Notes: generated from the letters alone by a model not told the origin. 26,461 nucleotides of DNA from Candidatus Bathyarchaeota archaeon (GCA_003601785.1 PIYA01000001.1:1-26461); one strand, 5' to 3'. Shown: positions 15,020-22,408, numbered from the stretch's first letter. Translations and numbers: made by a program.

Positions 15020-15147
15020 TTAATATACACGCTCTCCCTCTTGTGCCTTTTCCTCCACCATATCCGCATCCACATCTTCCAAGTAAGCAGCCGTTACTAC
15101 GATTCCATCTCTAACAATGACAAAGAACCAAAATAATAAATGAACAT
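15020..15147 (-). pseudogene. possible frameshifted small gene remnant upstream of DUF62
   Basis: Two overlapping minus-strand frames look protein-like. One opens before 15190 and reads HHGGCGSVPEPYEEMFIYYFGS before ending at 15097. The other has no start codon and reads FVIVRDGIVVTAAY, then LEDVDADMVEEKAQEGERVY, to a TAA at 15020. One inserted base after the GGTTC near 15126 would join them into a single frame of 60 or more codons that ends five bases before the DUF62 ATG. It could be a decayed gene, a sequencing or assembly error, or chance. No family recognised. Confidence 0.3.
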
Positions 15148-15157
15148 CTCTTCATAA

Positions 15158-15174
15158 GGTTCTGGAACAGAACC
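15158..15174. promoter_or_regulatory. perfect palindrome upstream of the ECF S-component gene
   Basis: GGTTCTG-GAA-CAGAACC is a perfect 7-base inverted repeat with a 3-base centre, 20 bases before the ATG at 15195 and about 20 bases after an A+T-rich stretch (AATAATAAAT, about 15132-15141) that could be the TATA box. It would lie on the transcription start, a normal place for a repressor operator; as RNA it would be a small hairpin. A further half-site AGAACC lies at 15124-15129. Confidence 0.45.
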
Positions 15175-15194
15175 ACAGCCGCCGTGATGAAAAC

Positions 15195-15926
15195 ATGCAG
15201 AGAAACAAGCCGTTAACAGCCAAAAACGTGGCTTTAATCATATGCTTTACGGCTCTCTACACCGTTTTCTGTTTCCTACCCGCCTTTCCAATAGTTGGTC
15301 TACCAACCAAAGCCATAACCTTCGCAGCAATCACGGCGCCGATTATCGGGTTAATTCTCGGACCATACTTAGGTGCAGCCTCAACAATCCTAGGCGGAAT
15401 CATCGGATTTTTCTCCGGAATTTTCTCCCCGCCAAGCTTCGCAGCTGGTGTAACAACAGCCTTTTTCGCTGGAATGCTTTCTCTGAACAAGCGAAGCCTT
15501 TGCATATTCACGTATTTCTCGCTTCTCTTCTTCTTCGGGTTTTACCCCTTTATCGGTCCAGTTTGGCTTTATCCACCATTCATGTGGTTTCAAACATTAG
15601 GCCTTCTCCTCTTAGCCTCACCCTTACAGTCCAAGGCTCTAAAAACGATACAACCTCATTTCAACAAGGATAGTTCAAGACTTATCTTTTCCTTTTTCAT
15701 TTTTTCATTAACATCCACGTTAGCCGGCCAAATCGCCGGTTCTCTAACCTTCGAGTTTATCTCTTGGCCTGTTTTCATGGCTGATGTCAACGCTTGGGCC
15801 GTTGCATGGCAGGTTCTCACATGGATTTACCCTGTAGAAAGAACGCTCATAGCGTTAGGCGCAACCTTCATCGGAGTTCCACTTTACAAGGTTTTAACGT
15901 CTGCAAACCTGATGCCTTCTCATTGA
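15195..15926 (+). CDS. ECF transporter S component (substrate-binding membrane subunit)
   Basis: A 243-residue integral membrane protein with about six helices. The first third (ALIICFTALYTVFCFLP, VGLPTKAITFAAITAPIIGLILGP, LGAASTILGGIIGFFSG) has the S-component pattern of small-residue-rich helices around a GPxLG loop; polar aromatic segments around PVWLYPPFMWFQ probably line the substrate site. ECF modules take up vitamins or metals when paired with EcfT and EcfA ATPases, none of which is in the window. The substrate is unknown. The ATG at 15195 has GTGA seven bases upstream. Its stop overlaps the cofE stop by seven bases on the opposite strand. Confidence 0.75.
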   Translation: MQRNKPLTAKNVALIICFTALYTVFCFLPAFPIVGLPTKAITFAAITAPIIGLILGPYLGAASTILGGIIGFFSGIFSPPSFAAGVTTAFFAGMLSLNKRSLCIFTYFSLLFFFGFYPFIGPVWLYPPFMWFQTLGLLLLASPLQSKALKTIQPHFNKDSSRLIFSFFIFSLTSTLAGQIAGSLTFEFISWPVFMADVNAWAVAWQVLTWIYPVERTLIALGATFIGVPLYKVLTSANLMPSH

Positions 15927-16681
15927 ATGTTAAAGGTTCCCATGAAAATACACCGATCGAACTGTATCATCATATCCTCTGAACCATAAACGCGGTCTTC
16001 GAAATCAACGGGGGCATCCCTAATCAAAACCACCGGAGTTTTCTCCGTTGTCTCACCCATCAACAAATGTGCTGCAGAAGCCAGATCGTCTGCGATGGCA
16101 TGACGCGTGATAATCAACGGCTTTCCAAAGATGTCTCCTTCTCCTCTGCAGTCCTTTACTGGTTTAAATCCTGCGACAGCTAAGGCCAGACCTGTAGTGC
16201 CCATCCTCAACGGTGTCAATCGGCTGTCAACAATTAAAACAGCCACGTTCTTACCAGTTTTCCGCATAATTTCCTCCTTAAGACGCTTCGCTGCTTCTTT
16301 AGCATGCTTCGGCCATAACGCAACGAACCCCTCAGGCGTGTTCTTTCTATCTATTCCCGCATTCGCTGTCAACACATCGTTTTTAAGAGTTAAAACCGCG
16401 TTTTCAACCCCTCCGTAAATTCTATCCGCCTCCCTGAGAATTAACTCTGCAAATTCCGGTGTCAACGAAAATCTATCTGCAAGCTTTCTCGCTTCTTCTG
16501 AAGCCTTAACGTTTTCAAGTTTCAATATGCGGTTTTCAGCGTAAGCCACAACCTTCGACGCTAAAGCCAGTATGTCTCCATCTTCAATTTTTAAGCTCTG
16601 ATCCCTTAAAGATTCGAGAATCACATCAACTAGGTTGTCACGGGCTTTTATGACTCTTGTTTTAACAGCGTAAAGCCTCAT
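15920..16681 (-). CDS. cofE: coenzyme F420:L-glutamate ligase
   Basis: Adds gamma-linked glutamates to F420-0 using GTP. The 253 residues carry DGDILALASKVVAYAENR, LTPEFAELILREADRIYGG, TANAGIDRKNTPEGFVALWPK, VLIVDSRLTPLRMGTTGLALAVAGF, the GEGDIFGKPLIITRHAIADDLASAAHLLMGE block and VVLIRDAPV, all conserved in archaeal CofE. Domain length is that of the archaeal stand-alone enzyme without the C-terminal FMN oxidoreductase of actinobacterial FbiB. The ATG at 16681 has GGGTGA about eight bases upstream, formed by the last codons of the preceding MoaD-like gene, so the two are coupled. Confidence 0.95.
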   Translation of the reverse strand: MRLYAVKTRVIKARDNLVDVILESLRDQSLKIEDGDILALASKVVAYAENRILKLENVKASEEARKLADRFSLTPEFAELILREADRIYGGVENAVLTLKNDVLTANAGIDRKNTPEGFVALWPKHAKEAAKRLKEEIMRKTGKNVAVLIVDSRLTPLRMGTTGLALAVAGFKPVKDCRGEGDIFGKPLIITRHAIADDLASAAHLLMGETTEKTPVVLIRDAPVDFEDRVYGSEDMMIQFDRCIFMGTFNIQ

Positions 16682-16687
16682 ACACTT

Positions 16688-16978
16688 TCACCCTGCATGT
16701 AAAATTGAGATGAAAACTACCTCATCTCCATCCTTAATCAGTGTTTCTAAACCGTTCAAAACACTGATTTCCTTTCCATTCACAAGAATGAGCGCGTTAG
16801 GCCTAGGGTCTTCAAGTTCCGGGTCTATCAGAACTTTGTTGATTTTGGGTATGTCATCGGTCATTTTGTTCACAAGCTCTCTGAGTGAGACCGTGTCTTC
16901 ATTCTTGATTTCAAACACAAACTTGTTTTTTCCTAGAACGCCTCTAAAAATTCCGTAAAATTTTATGGTTACTCTCAT
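16688..16978 (-). CDS. MoaD/ThiS/Urm1-like small sulfur-carrier or ubiquitin-like protein
   Basis: A 96-residue beta-grasp protein: MRVTIKFYGIFRGVLGKN, the hydrophobic helix SLRELVNKM, ALILVNGKEI and the ending DGDEVVFISILHAG. Family members finish with Gly-Gly that is adenylated and thiocarboxylated; here the C-terminus is His-Ala-Gly. The ILHxG ending is like Urm1 and some archaeal SAMPs (HGG). It sits six bases before cofE and after glycerate kinase. AAGGAG lies six bases before the ATG at 16978. It could supply sulfur to molybdopterin, thiamine or tRNA thiolation, or act as a protein modifier. Confidence 0.8.
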   Translation of the reverse strand: MRVTIKFYGIFRGVLGKNKFVFEIKNEDTVSLRELVNKMTDDIPKINKVLIDPELEDPRPNALILVNGKEISVLNGLETLIKDGDEVVFISILHAG

Positions 16979-16989
16979 TTCTTTCTCCT

Positions 16990-18366
16990 TTACAGAACTA
17001 TTATAACCGAAACATCGTTGACGTTTGTGCCAGTTGGACCCGTGAAGATTAAGTCTCCGAGTTCTGAAAAGAAGTTGTAGGAGTTGTTTTCAGCTAGAAA
17101 TTCCTCAGGGTTTAATCCTTTATTCGCGGCTCTTTCTAAGGTTTTTCCGTCAACTATCGCTCCAGCGGCGTCTGTTGGTCCGTCCACCCCGTCTGTGCTG
17201 AGGGAAGCTAGAACCACCCCGTTCATTCCCTCAAGCTTTAAGGCGGCTGATAAGGCTATCTCTTGGTTTCTTCCACCTAAGCCTTTCCCTTTAACGGTTA
17301 CTGTGGTTTCCCCTCCGGCAACGATGCCCGCTGGTTTTGAGACGGGATTTTGAGAGATGGAGATTTCACGGGCTATTGAGGCTAGCACTGTTCCAACGTG
17401 TCTGGCTTCCCCTTCCAGCGTGGATGTTAATAACAAAGTGTTTAATCCATTGCTCCTAAGAGATTCACAAGCCGCCAAACTTGCAAATCTGTTGTTTCCA
17501 ACAACGACTGTGAAGACTTTTTTAAACACTTGGTCATCTGCTTTCGGTGTTTCTGGGATGAGTCCCTTCTCTCCGTCTGATAGAACCTTTCGGATGGATT
17601 CCGGAACAGTATTCCACAGTTCATACTTTTTTAAAATCTTTACAGCCTCATGAAAGGTTGTTGAATCCGGAACCGTTGGACCTGAGGCTATGAAATCTAA
17701 GGGGTCGCCTATGACGTCTGACAGTATAAGGTTCAGAACCGTCGCCGGATAAGCCTTTTTCGCGAGCCATCCTCCCTTAAAATCCGATATGTGTTTTCTC
17801 ACAGTGTTTATCTCGTTTATCGTTGCCCCACACTTGAGCAGTGCTTCTGTAATTTTCTTCTTATCAACTATTGAGATGTCGCCGCGCGGCAGGGGCATGA
17901 GACTTGAACCACCGCCTGAAATCAAGCATATAACCAAATCGTTTTCTCCCGCTTTTTCAGCTATCTCCAAAATGCGACGTGTTCCCTCAACACCCGTTTC
18001 ATCTGGAATTGGATGGCTTGCCTCGTGAAGTTTTATCACCTTTGTCTTATGCTTGGTGCCTCTTGGAATGTTTATGAATCCGTCGGTTATATGTTCGCTT
18101 AGGATTTGTTCTAGAGCTTCAGCCATGGAGCCGCTTGCTTTTCCGCCGCCAACCACGTAAACGTGCTTAAACCTTCTCAAATCAAAGGAATAACCATTCA
18201 CTTTAAGCACGGAATTTTGCAGTGAAATCCTTGATTTTATTATCCGTTTTGGGTCAACGGCGTTTAAAGCGCTTTCAAGGCTGTCAAGGGATAGTTTTCT
18301 GGCTTTCTGATTGAGTTCTGTTTCACCGTTTGTGATGAGCTTTTCTCTGTTCTTTATCGTTATCAT
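16990..18366 (-). CDS. gck: glycerate 2-kinase (MOFRL/GckA family)
   Basis: Phosphorylates D-glycerate with ATP, expected to yield 2-phosphoglycerate as in archaeal relatives. The 458 residues show HVYVVGGGKASGSMAEALEQ, HPIPDETGVEGTRRILEI, LVICLISGGGSSLMPLPRG, FKGGWLAKKAYPATVLNLILSDVIGDPLDFIASGPT, and the C-terminal MOFRL half with IVAGGETTVTVKGKGLGGRNQEIALS, LASLSTDGVDGPTDAAGAI and FTGPTGTNVNDV. All family motifs are intact. The ATG at 18366 diverges from the glyoxylate reductase gene, an enzyme that makes D-glycerate. Downstream, 11 bases on, come the MoaD-like gene and cofE. Confidence 0.95.
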   Translation of the reverse strand: MITIKNREKLITNGETELNQKARKLSLDSLESALNAVDPKRIIKSRISLQNSVLKVNGYSFDLRRFKHVYVVGGGKASGSMAEALEQILSEHITDGFINIPRGTKHKTKVIKLHEASHPIPDETGVEGTRRILEIAEKAGENDLVICLISGGGSSLMPLPRGDISIVDKKKITEALLKCGATINEINTVRKHISDFKGGWLAKKAYPATVLNLILSDVIGDPLDFIASGPTVPDSTTFHEAVKILKKYELWNTVPESIRKVLSDGEKGLIPETPKADDQVFKKVFTVVVGNNRFASLAACESLRSNGLNTLLLTSTLEGEARHVGTVLASIAREISISQNPVSKPAGIVAGGETTVTVKGKGLGGRNQEIALSAALKLEGMNGVVLASLSTDGVDGPTDAAGAIVDGKTLERAANKGLNPEEFLAENNSYNFFSELGDLIFTGPTGTNVNDVSVIIVL

Positions 18367-18427
18367 GTTAGTTGCCCGTTAAACAGTCAAAGGCTAATGC
18401 GTAAATGTAATAAGCCAACGTTAATAA

Positions 18428-18444
18428 AGAGTTTCGCAAACTTT
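18428..18444. promoter_or_regulatory. imperfect palindrome in the gck-gyaR divergent promoter
   Basis: AGAGTTTCGCAAACTTT forms a 17-base quasi-palindrome (AGTTT-CGC-AAACT core, G-T mismatch in the next pair). A wider AGAGTT...AACTCT inverted repeat spans 18428-18450. It lies between a TATA-like CGTTAATAAAG (18419-18429) and the gyaR ribosome-binding site GGTGA at 18451, i.e. at the likely transcription start of gyaR. A TATA-like element for gck, TTATTACATTTA, lies on the other strand near 18402-18412. Confidence 0.35.
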
Positions 18445-18461
18445 AACTCTGGTGAAAATAT

Positions 18462-19466
18462 ATGGAGAAACCAAAGGTTTATGTTACCCGTGAGATTCCT
18501 GAGAGAGGTTTAAAAATAATCAGGGAGCGTTTTGACGCTGAGGTTTGGCCTGAATATGCTCCTCCGCCGAAACAGGTTATAATAGAAAAAGCGCGAAACG
18601 TCGACGCTCTTGTTTCACTATTATCCGACAAAATAGATGCTGAAGTTTTTGACGCAGCACCGAAACTGAAAATAGTTTCTCAACTGGCTGTTGGCTTCGA
18701 TAACATAGACGTGCAAGAAGCCACTAAGAGAGGCATCTACGTGACGAACACACCTGGAGTTTTAACGGAGACAACGGCTGATTTCGCGTGGGCTCTGCTT
18801 ATGGCTGTTGCCAGACGTGTCGTTGAAGCGGACAAATACATTCGTAGCGGAAAGTGGAAGGTGGGATGGCATCCAAGCATGCTTCTGGGAAGAGATGTTC
18901 ACGATGCAACTATAGGCATTGTGGGTGCTGGAAGAATCGGTTCAGCCGTGGCGAGAAGAGCTAAGGGTTTTAACATGCGAATTCTGTTCTACGATGTTGT
19001 TCCAAGACCTGAACTTGAAAGAGAACTCGGTGCAAAACGTGTTGATTTGGAAACGCTTTTCAGAGAAGCAGACTTCGTCAGTGTTCACGTTCCATTGATG
19101 AAGGCAACCTACCATCTTGTAGATGAGGAGAAGCTTAGGTTGATGAAAAAAACCGCTTACCTAATAAATAATTCACGCGGTCCAGTTGTTGATGAAAAAG
19201 CATTGTACAAAGCCTTAAAGGAAGGATGGATTGCCGGGGCTGCATTGGACGTTTTTGAGCAAGAACCAACCCCCGTTGACAATCCGTTATTGACGCTTGA
19301 CAACGTGGTTGTTGCTCCCCACATATCAAGTGCAAGCTATGAGACGCGTTCAAAGATGGCTGAGATGGTTGCTGAAAATCTCATCGCGTTCTTTGAGGGA
19401 AGAAAGCCGCCGAACCTTGTGAATCCTGAAGTCGTGAACGTGCGGCCTCTGTCAAAACAGTTCTAG
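18462..19466 (+). CDS. gyaR: glyoxylate/hydroxypyruvate reductase (D-2-hydroxyacid dehydrogenase)
   Basis: Reduces hydroxypyruvate to D-glycerate, or glyoxylate to glycolate, with NAD(P)H. The 334-residue protein has the substrate domain with LAVGFDNIDVQEATKRGI and NTPGVLTETTADFAWAL, the Rossmann motif GIVGAGRIG, and the catalytic Arg (NNSRGPVVDE), Glu (FEQEP) and His (PHISSAS). The ending is normal and both domains are complete. GGTGA lies six bases before the ATG at 18462. The pairing with glycerate 2-kinase on the other strand strongly suggests hydroxypyruvate/D-glycerate metabolism. Confidence 0.94.
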   Translation: MEKPKVYVTREIPERGLKIIRERFDAEVWPEYAPPPKQVIIEKARNVDALVSLLSDKIDAEVFDAAPKLKIVSQLAVGFDNIDVQEATKRGIYVTNTPGVLTETTADFAWALLMAVARRVVEADKYIRSGKWKVGWHPSMLLGRDVHDATIGIVGAGRIGSAVARRAKGFNMRILFYDVVPRPELERELGAKRVDLETLFREADFVSVHVPLMKATYHLVDEEKLRLMKKTAYLINNSRGPVVDEKALYKALKEGWIAGAALDVFEQEPTPVDNPLLTLDNVVVAPHISSASYETRSKMAEMVAENLIAFFEGRKPPNLVNPEVVNVRPLSKQF

Positions 19467-19555
19467 ACATCACGTTTCAGCGTTCTGAAGCTTAACTGTT
19501 AAATACCCCTTTCTCATTTTATTTATTTTCCTTTCAAATCTAGGATGGTTGAGTC

Positions 19556-20734
19556 ATGTCCATCTTTGCGGAGAGAATGAAAACCCTAGGAACTGAAACG
19601 GCTTTTGAAGTGCTTGCTAAGGCTAAAGCTCTTGAAAAACAAGGAAAAGACATTGTGCATCTGGAAATCGGCGAGCCTGATTTCGACACGCCGAAAAACA
19701 TTAAGGAAGCTGCTGTAAAGGCCCTCTACGCTGGTTACACTCATTACGTTCCAGCTGCTGGAATTCCAGAGTTAAGAGAAGCCATTGCAGAGTACATCTC
19801 GAAAACTAGAAAGATTGATGTGGACCCTGAAGAGGTAGTTGTTGCCCCTGGAGCCAAACCCATAATGCTCTATGCAATTCTTGCATGCGTTAATCCCGGT
19901 GAGGAGGTCGTATATCAGAACCCGGGTTATCCTATCTTTGAGTCTTTGATAAACTTTGTCAGAGCCAAACCCGTGCCCATTCCTCTTAAGGAAGAGAACG
20001 ATTTTAGAATGGACCATGAGTATGTTAAGGAGAAAATAACGAAAAAAACAAAGATGATAATCATCAATTCCCCTGAAAATCCCACGGGTGGAATTTTAAC
20101 CCGTGAAGACTTGAAGCTCATAGCTGATTGCGTCGCCGACAGGGATGACGTTGTTATTCTTTCCGATGAAATTTACAGCCGAATAATATACGAGGGTGAG
20201 CATGAAAGCATCGCTTCGCTTCCTGGGATGAAAGAAAAAACAATTTTGCTGGACGGCTTTTCAAAAACCTACGCTATGACGGGTTGGAGGCTCGGATACG
20301 GTGTTATGCGTAAAGACATAGCGCAGAAGGCTACTCAGTTGATGATTAACTCGAACTCCTGCACTTGCGCCTTCGTTCAAATGGCTGGTGTTGAAGCCTT
20401 GAAGGGACCGCAAGATGAGGTGGATAGGATGGTCGCCGAGTTTAAACGGAGAAGAGAGGTTATAATTCCAGGATTGAACGAGATTGAAGGGATAAGCTGT
20501 AAGAAGCCGCGTGGAGCCTTCTACGCCTTTCCAAACATAACTAAGCTGGGAATGAGCAGCCGTGAATTTTCAGATTACCTTCTCAATGAGGCTGGTGTCG
20601 CTGTCTTACCTGGAACATCTTTCGGAGAGTACGGTGAAGGCTATCTGCGTCTGTCCTTTGCAACCTCCGTTGAGAACATCAAGAAAGCGTTAAACCGTAT
20701 AGATGAAGCTGTTAAAAAACTCAGAAAACCATGA
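19556..20734 (+). CDS. class I PLP aminotransferase (aspartate/aromatic type)
   Basis: A 392-residue fold-type I aminotransferase of the AspB/archaeal aspartate aminotransferase clade. Signatures: LEIGEPDFDTP, the TGAG-like stretch of THYVPAAGIPELREAIA, NSPENPTGGIL with the PLP-binding Asn, SDEIYSRIIYEG (Asp-Tyr), and the Schiff-base Lys in DGFSKTYAMTGWRLGYG; the C-terminal Arg is in LRLSFATS. Substrate may be aspartate, aromatic amino acids, or serine/alanine with glyoxylate; position after the hydroxypyruvate reductase makes the serine/hydroxypyruvate reaction plausible but unproved. The ATG at 19556 has GGTTGA upstream. T-rich stretches between gyaR and this gene (about 19507-19540) could be a terminator plus a new promoter. 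Confidence 0.92.
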   Translation: MSIFAERMKTLGTETAFEVLAKAKALEKQGKDIVHLEIGEPDFDTPKNIKEAAVKALYAGYTHYVPAAGIPELREAIAEYISKTRKIDVDPEEVVVAPGAKPIMLYAILACVNPGEEVVYQNPGYPIFESLINFVRAKPVPIPLKEENDFRMDHEYVKEKITKKTKMIIINSPENPTGGILTREDLKLIADCVADRDDVVILSDEIYSRIIYEGEHESIASLPGMKEKTILLDGFSKTYAMTGWRLGYGVMRKDIAQKATQLMINSNSCTCAFVQMAGVEALKGPQDEVDRMVAEFKRRREVIIPGLNEIEGISCKKPRGAFYAFPNITKLGMSSREFSDYLLNEAGVAVLPGTSFGEYGEGYLRLSFATSVENIKKALNRIDEAVKKLRKP

Positions 20735-20738
20735 TTTC

Positions 20739-21113
20739 TTAATCTTCCAGTTTTTCTCCTACTAACGTTTCAACTATCTCCGAAGCCAGCTGTACCAAGC
20801 CTTGCGCTCTTTCTAACGCTCTTTCCCCATCCAACAATTCTTGCCGCATCAGCCTCTGCACTGTTTCTTCGACGCCTATGAGACAATTTAAAACAGGGTC
20901 ATTCACCGTCTGCTTTTTCTCTCTCTCCTCCTTCACGAGGTTTTCTATAAAGGCTGGTTCTCCAAGGCTGTAGTATATGGCTGATTGGGCTTTTTTAACG
21001 GCTTCCAAGACGAATCTTGGCGCCATGTACGGAATGTTTCTTGCAGCCTCAAGCTCCGCTTTTGCCTCTCTTAGGAATCGAAGCGCCCACTCCTTTCTGT
21101 ATTCATCCATCAT
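20739..21113 (-). CDS. uncharacterised all-helical protein, HEPN-like
   Basis: A 124-residue protein that I do not assign to a named family. It is nearly all helix: RKEWALRFLREAKAELEAARN, then APRFVLEAVKKAQSAIYYSLGEP, then EETVQRLMRQELLDGERALERAQG and a final helix to VGEKLED. The helix-turn-helix pattern of the first half, with a paired AxxxIYYSLG segment, is reminiscent of HEPN domains, but the Rx4-6H RNase motif is absent, so nuclease activity is not expected. It precedes eS17 in the opposite order to transcription: eS17 lies upstream by 47 bases with a possible TATA box (TTTATTTTAAAC) between. Stop converges on the aminotransferase. Confidence 0.6.
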   Translation of the reverse strand: MMDEYRKEWALRFLREAKAELEAARNIPYMAPRFVLEAVKKAQSAIYYSLGEPAFIENLVKEEREKKQTVNDPVLNCLIGVEETVQRLMRQELLDGERALERAQGLVQLASEIVETLVGEKLED

Positions 21114-21160
21114 AAGTTTTCATCTTTACTAAATTGTTTAAAATAAACATGGTTTTAAGT

Positions 21161-21388
21161 TTATTCGCTCTGCTCTGATGAGCTTTCGTTTGAGGAAGCA
21201 ATTCTCATTCCGGCGAAAACATGTGTTATGTATCCTGCGATTTGATTCCTTACTTTGGGAGTTGCTCCTTGTGTTAGAGCGGTGACGGCTCTTTTGTTGT
21301 TCTCAAAATCCTTTGAAAATTTGTCTGGGAAACGCTTGATAAGCTCTTTGGCTACGCGTTTAATGTATTCTGTTCGCACTTTACCCAA
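21161..21388 (-). CDS. rps17e: 30S ribosomal protein eS17
   Basis: A 75-residue archaeal eS17 of the small subunit head. The family signature GKVRTEYIKRVAKELIKRFPDKFSKDFENNK is complete, followed by TPKVRNQIAGYIT; a short Ser/Glu-rich tail (SSNESSSEQSE) ends it. The start is TTG at 21388: GGGGGA lies about ten bases upstream and no ATG gives the conserved GKVRTEY N-terminus. Confidence 0.95.
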   Translation of the reverse strand: MGKVRTEYIKRVAKELIKRFPDKFSKDFENNKRAVTALTQGATPKVRNQIAGYITHVFAGMRIASSNESSSEQSE

Positions 21389-21471
21389 ACCTTAGTTTCC
21401 CCCAAGTATGCACTGAATTTTTCACCTCTGCGGTTATTACCTACGTTTTGACCTTTCATAAAACCATATAC

Positions 21472-22257
21472 CTAATTTAACTTTACTCTGAAGAAAGCTT
21501 CGAAATTTTTAACTATCTGCGCAGCAACCTCTTCAACTTCTAAGCCTTTAACCTCTGCTACAGCTTTCACCACCGTTGGAATGAAAGCCGGAGTTGTCCT
21601 TTTACCTTTAAACGGATTTTTCCAGTAACGAACAGGTCCGTCGGTCTCCGTTAACAGATTGGTCAACGGCGTTCTTCTGACAACTTCGCGTATGCCGTTG
21701 GAATAAGCTGTGGGTGGTCCTTCTGTGATGTAATATCCATGTTCCAAGGCTTTTTTTAAAGCGCTTAAAGGATGGCTAAACCAGTGTAGCAACACTTTTT
21801 TAAGGTTAAACGATGGAAGCATATCAACAATCTGCGATGTTGTGCCTCTTGAATGAATTATAACGGGTAAGTCAAGCTTTTCAGCTAAATTCAGCATTTC
21901 ATTAAAAACCATCAGCTGCTTGTCCCACACTCTAGTGTATTTGTAATCCAATCCTATTTCACCGATGGCTACCAAAGCCTTGTTCTTTCGCGCTCTTTCT
22001 TCTGAAATCAACTCTTCAACACGCTTCAACTCTGCATCTGTTAGATTCTGCACGTTCCAAGGATGGACTCCCAAGGCAGCGTAAACCATCCCCGGATATC
22101 GTTCCGACAGTTTTAAACTCCCGACGCTTGTCTCTAAATCCATAGAGTTCGAAACTAAGGCAACAACGTTGGATTTTTTTGCTTCCGCTATTATCTCATC
22201 CAAATCTTCGGCGTATTCCTCATCTGAAAGGTGAACGTGTGCATCAACGAACTTCAT
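21472..22257 (-). CDS. tatD: TatD-family metal-dependent hydrolase
   Basis: A 261-residue TIM-barrel amidohydrolase-type phosphoesterase; homologues act as 3'-5' DNases or deoxyribonucleases. Metal ligands visible are the His pair of VDAHVHLSD at the N-terminus, the Glu of AIGEIGLDYKYT, the His of PVIIHSRG and LLHWFSH, and the Asp of LTETDGPVRY. Usual length. The ATG at 22257 begins directly with the metal motif, so the start is secure. It is 83 bases upstream of eS17 on the same strand; the link is not obviously functional. Confidence 0.93.
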   Translation of the reverse strand: MKFVDAHVHLSDEEYAEDLDEIIAEAKKSNVVALVSNSMDLETSVGSLKLSERYPGMVYAALGVHPWNVQNLTDAELKRVEELISEERARKNKALVAIGEIGLDYKYTRVWDKQLMVFNEMLNLAEKLDLPVIIHSRGTTSQIVDMLPSFNLKKVLLHWFSHPLSALKKALEHGYYITEGPPTAYSNGIREVVRRTPLTNLLTETDGPVRYWKNPFKGKRTTPAFIPTVVKAVAEVKGLEVEEVAAQIVKNFEAFFRVKLN

Positions 22258-22361
22258 CTAAACCACGGCTTCCATAACTATTCCTCTCTTTTTATAATTT
22301 CCTCTTTAATTGAAATTTTCTGGAAGTTAACGACGTATTTCAGCAAATAAGAAACAATAAA

Positions 22362-22403
22362 GGTTAAATATTGCTTTAAATAAAAAAAGAGGCTACGGAG
22401 GAG
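22362..22403 (+). promoter_or_regulatory. histone gene promoter and strong ribosome-binding site
   Basis: Two TATA-like boxes lie close together: GTTAAATATTG (22362-22372) and CTTTAAATAAAA (22374-22385). The first, about 25 bases before G22391, would give a leader carrying the Shine-Dalgarno GGAGGAG at 22397-22403, five bases before the ATG at 22409. The second would put the start site inside that element and so is less likely. A near-perfect ribosome-binding site fits a highly expressed protein. Confidence 0.5.
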
Positions 22404-22408
22404 TCTTT

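Noticed and set aside
15184..15190. GTGATGA resembling box C of an archaeal C/D guide RNA
   Set aside because: No CTGA box D or C'/D' pair lies at the right spacing; it is better explained as the ECF gene ribosome-binding region.
20739..21113. HEPN ribonuclease toxin
   Set aside because: The Rx4-6H catalytic motif is absent and no partner nucleotidyltransferase (MNT) gene is next to it.
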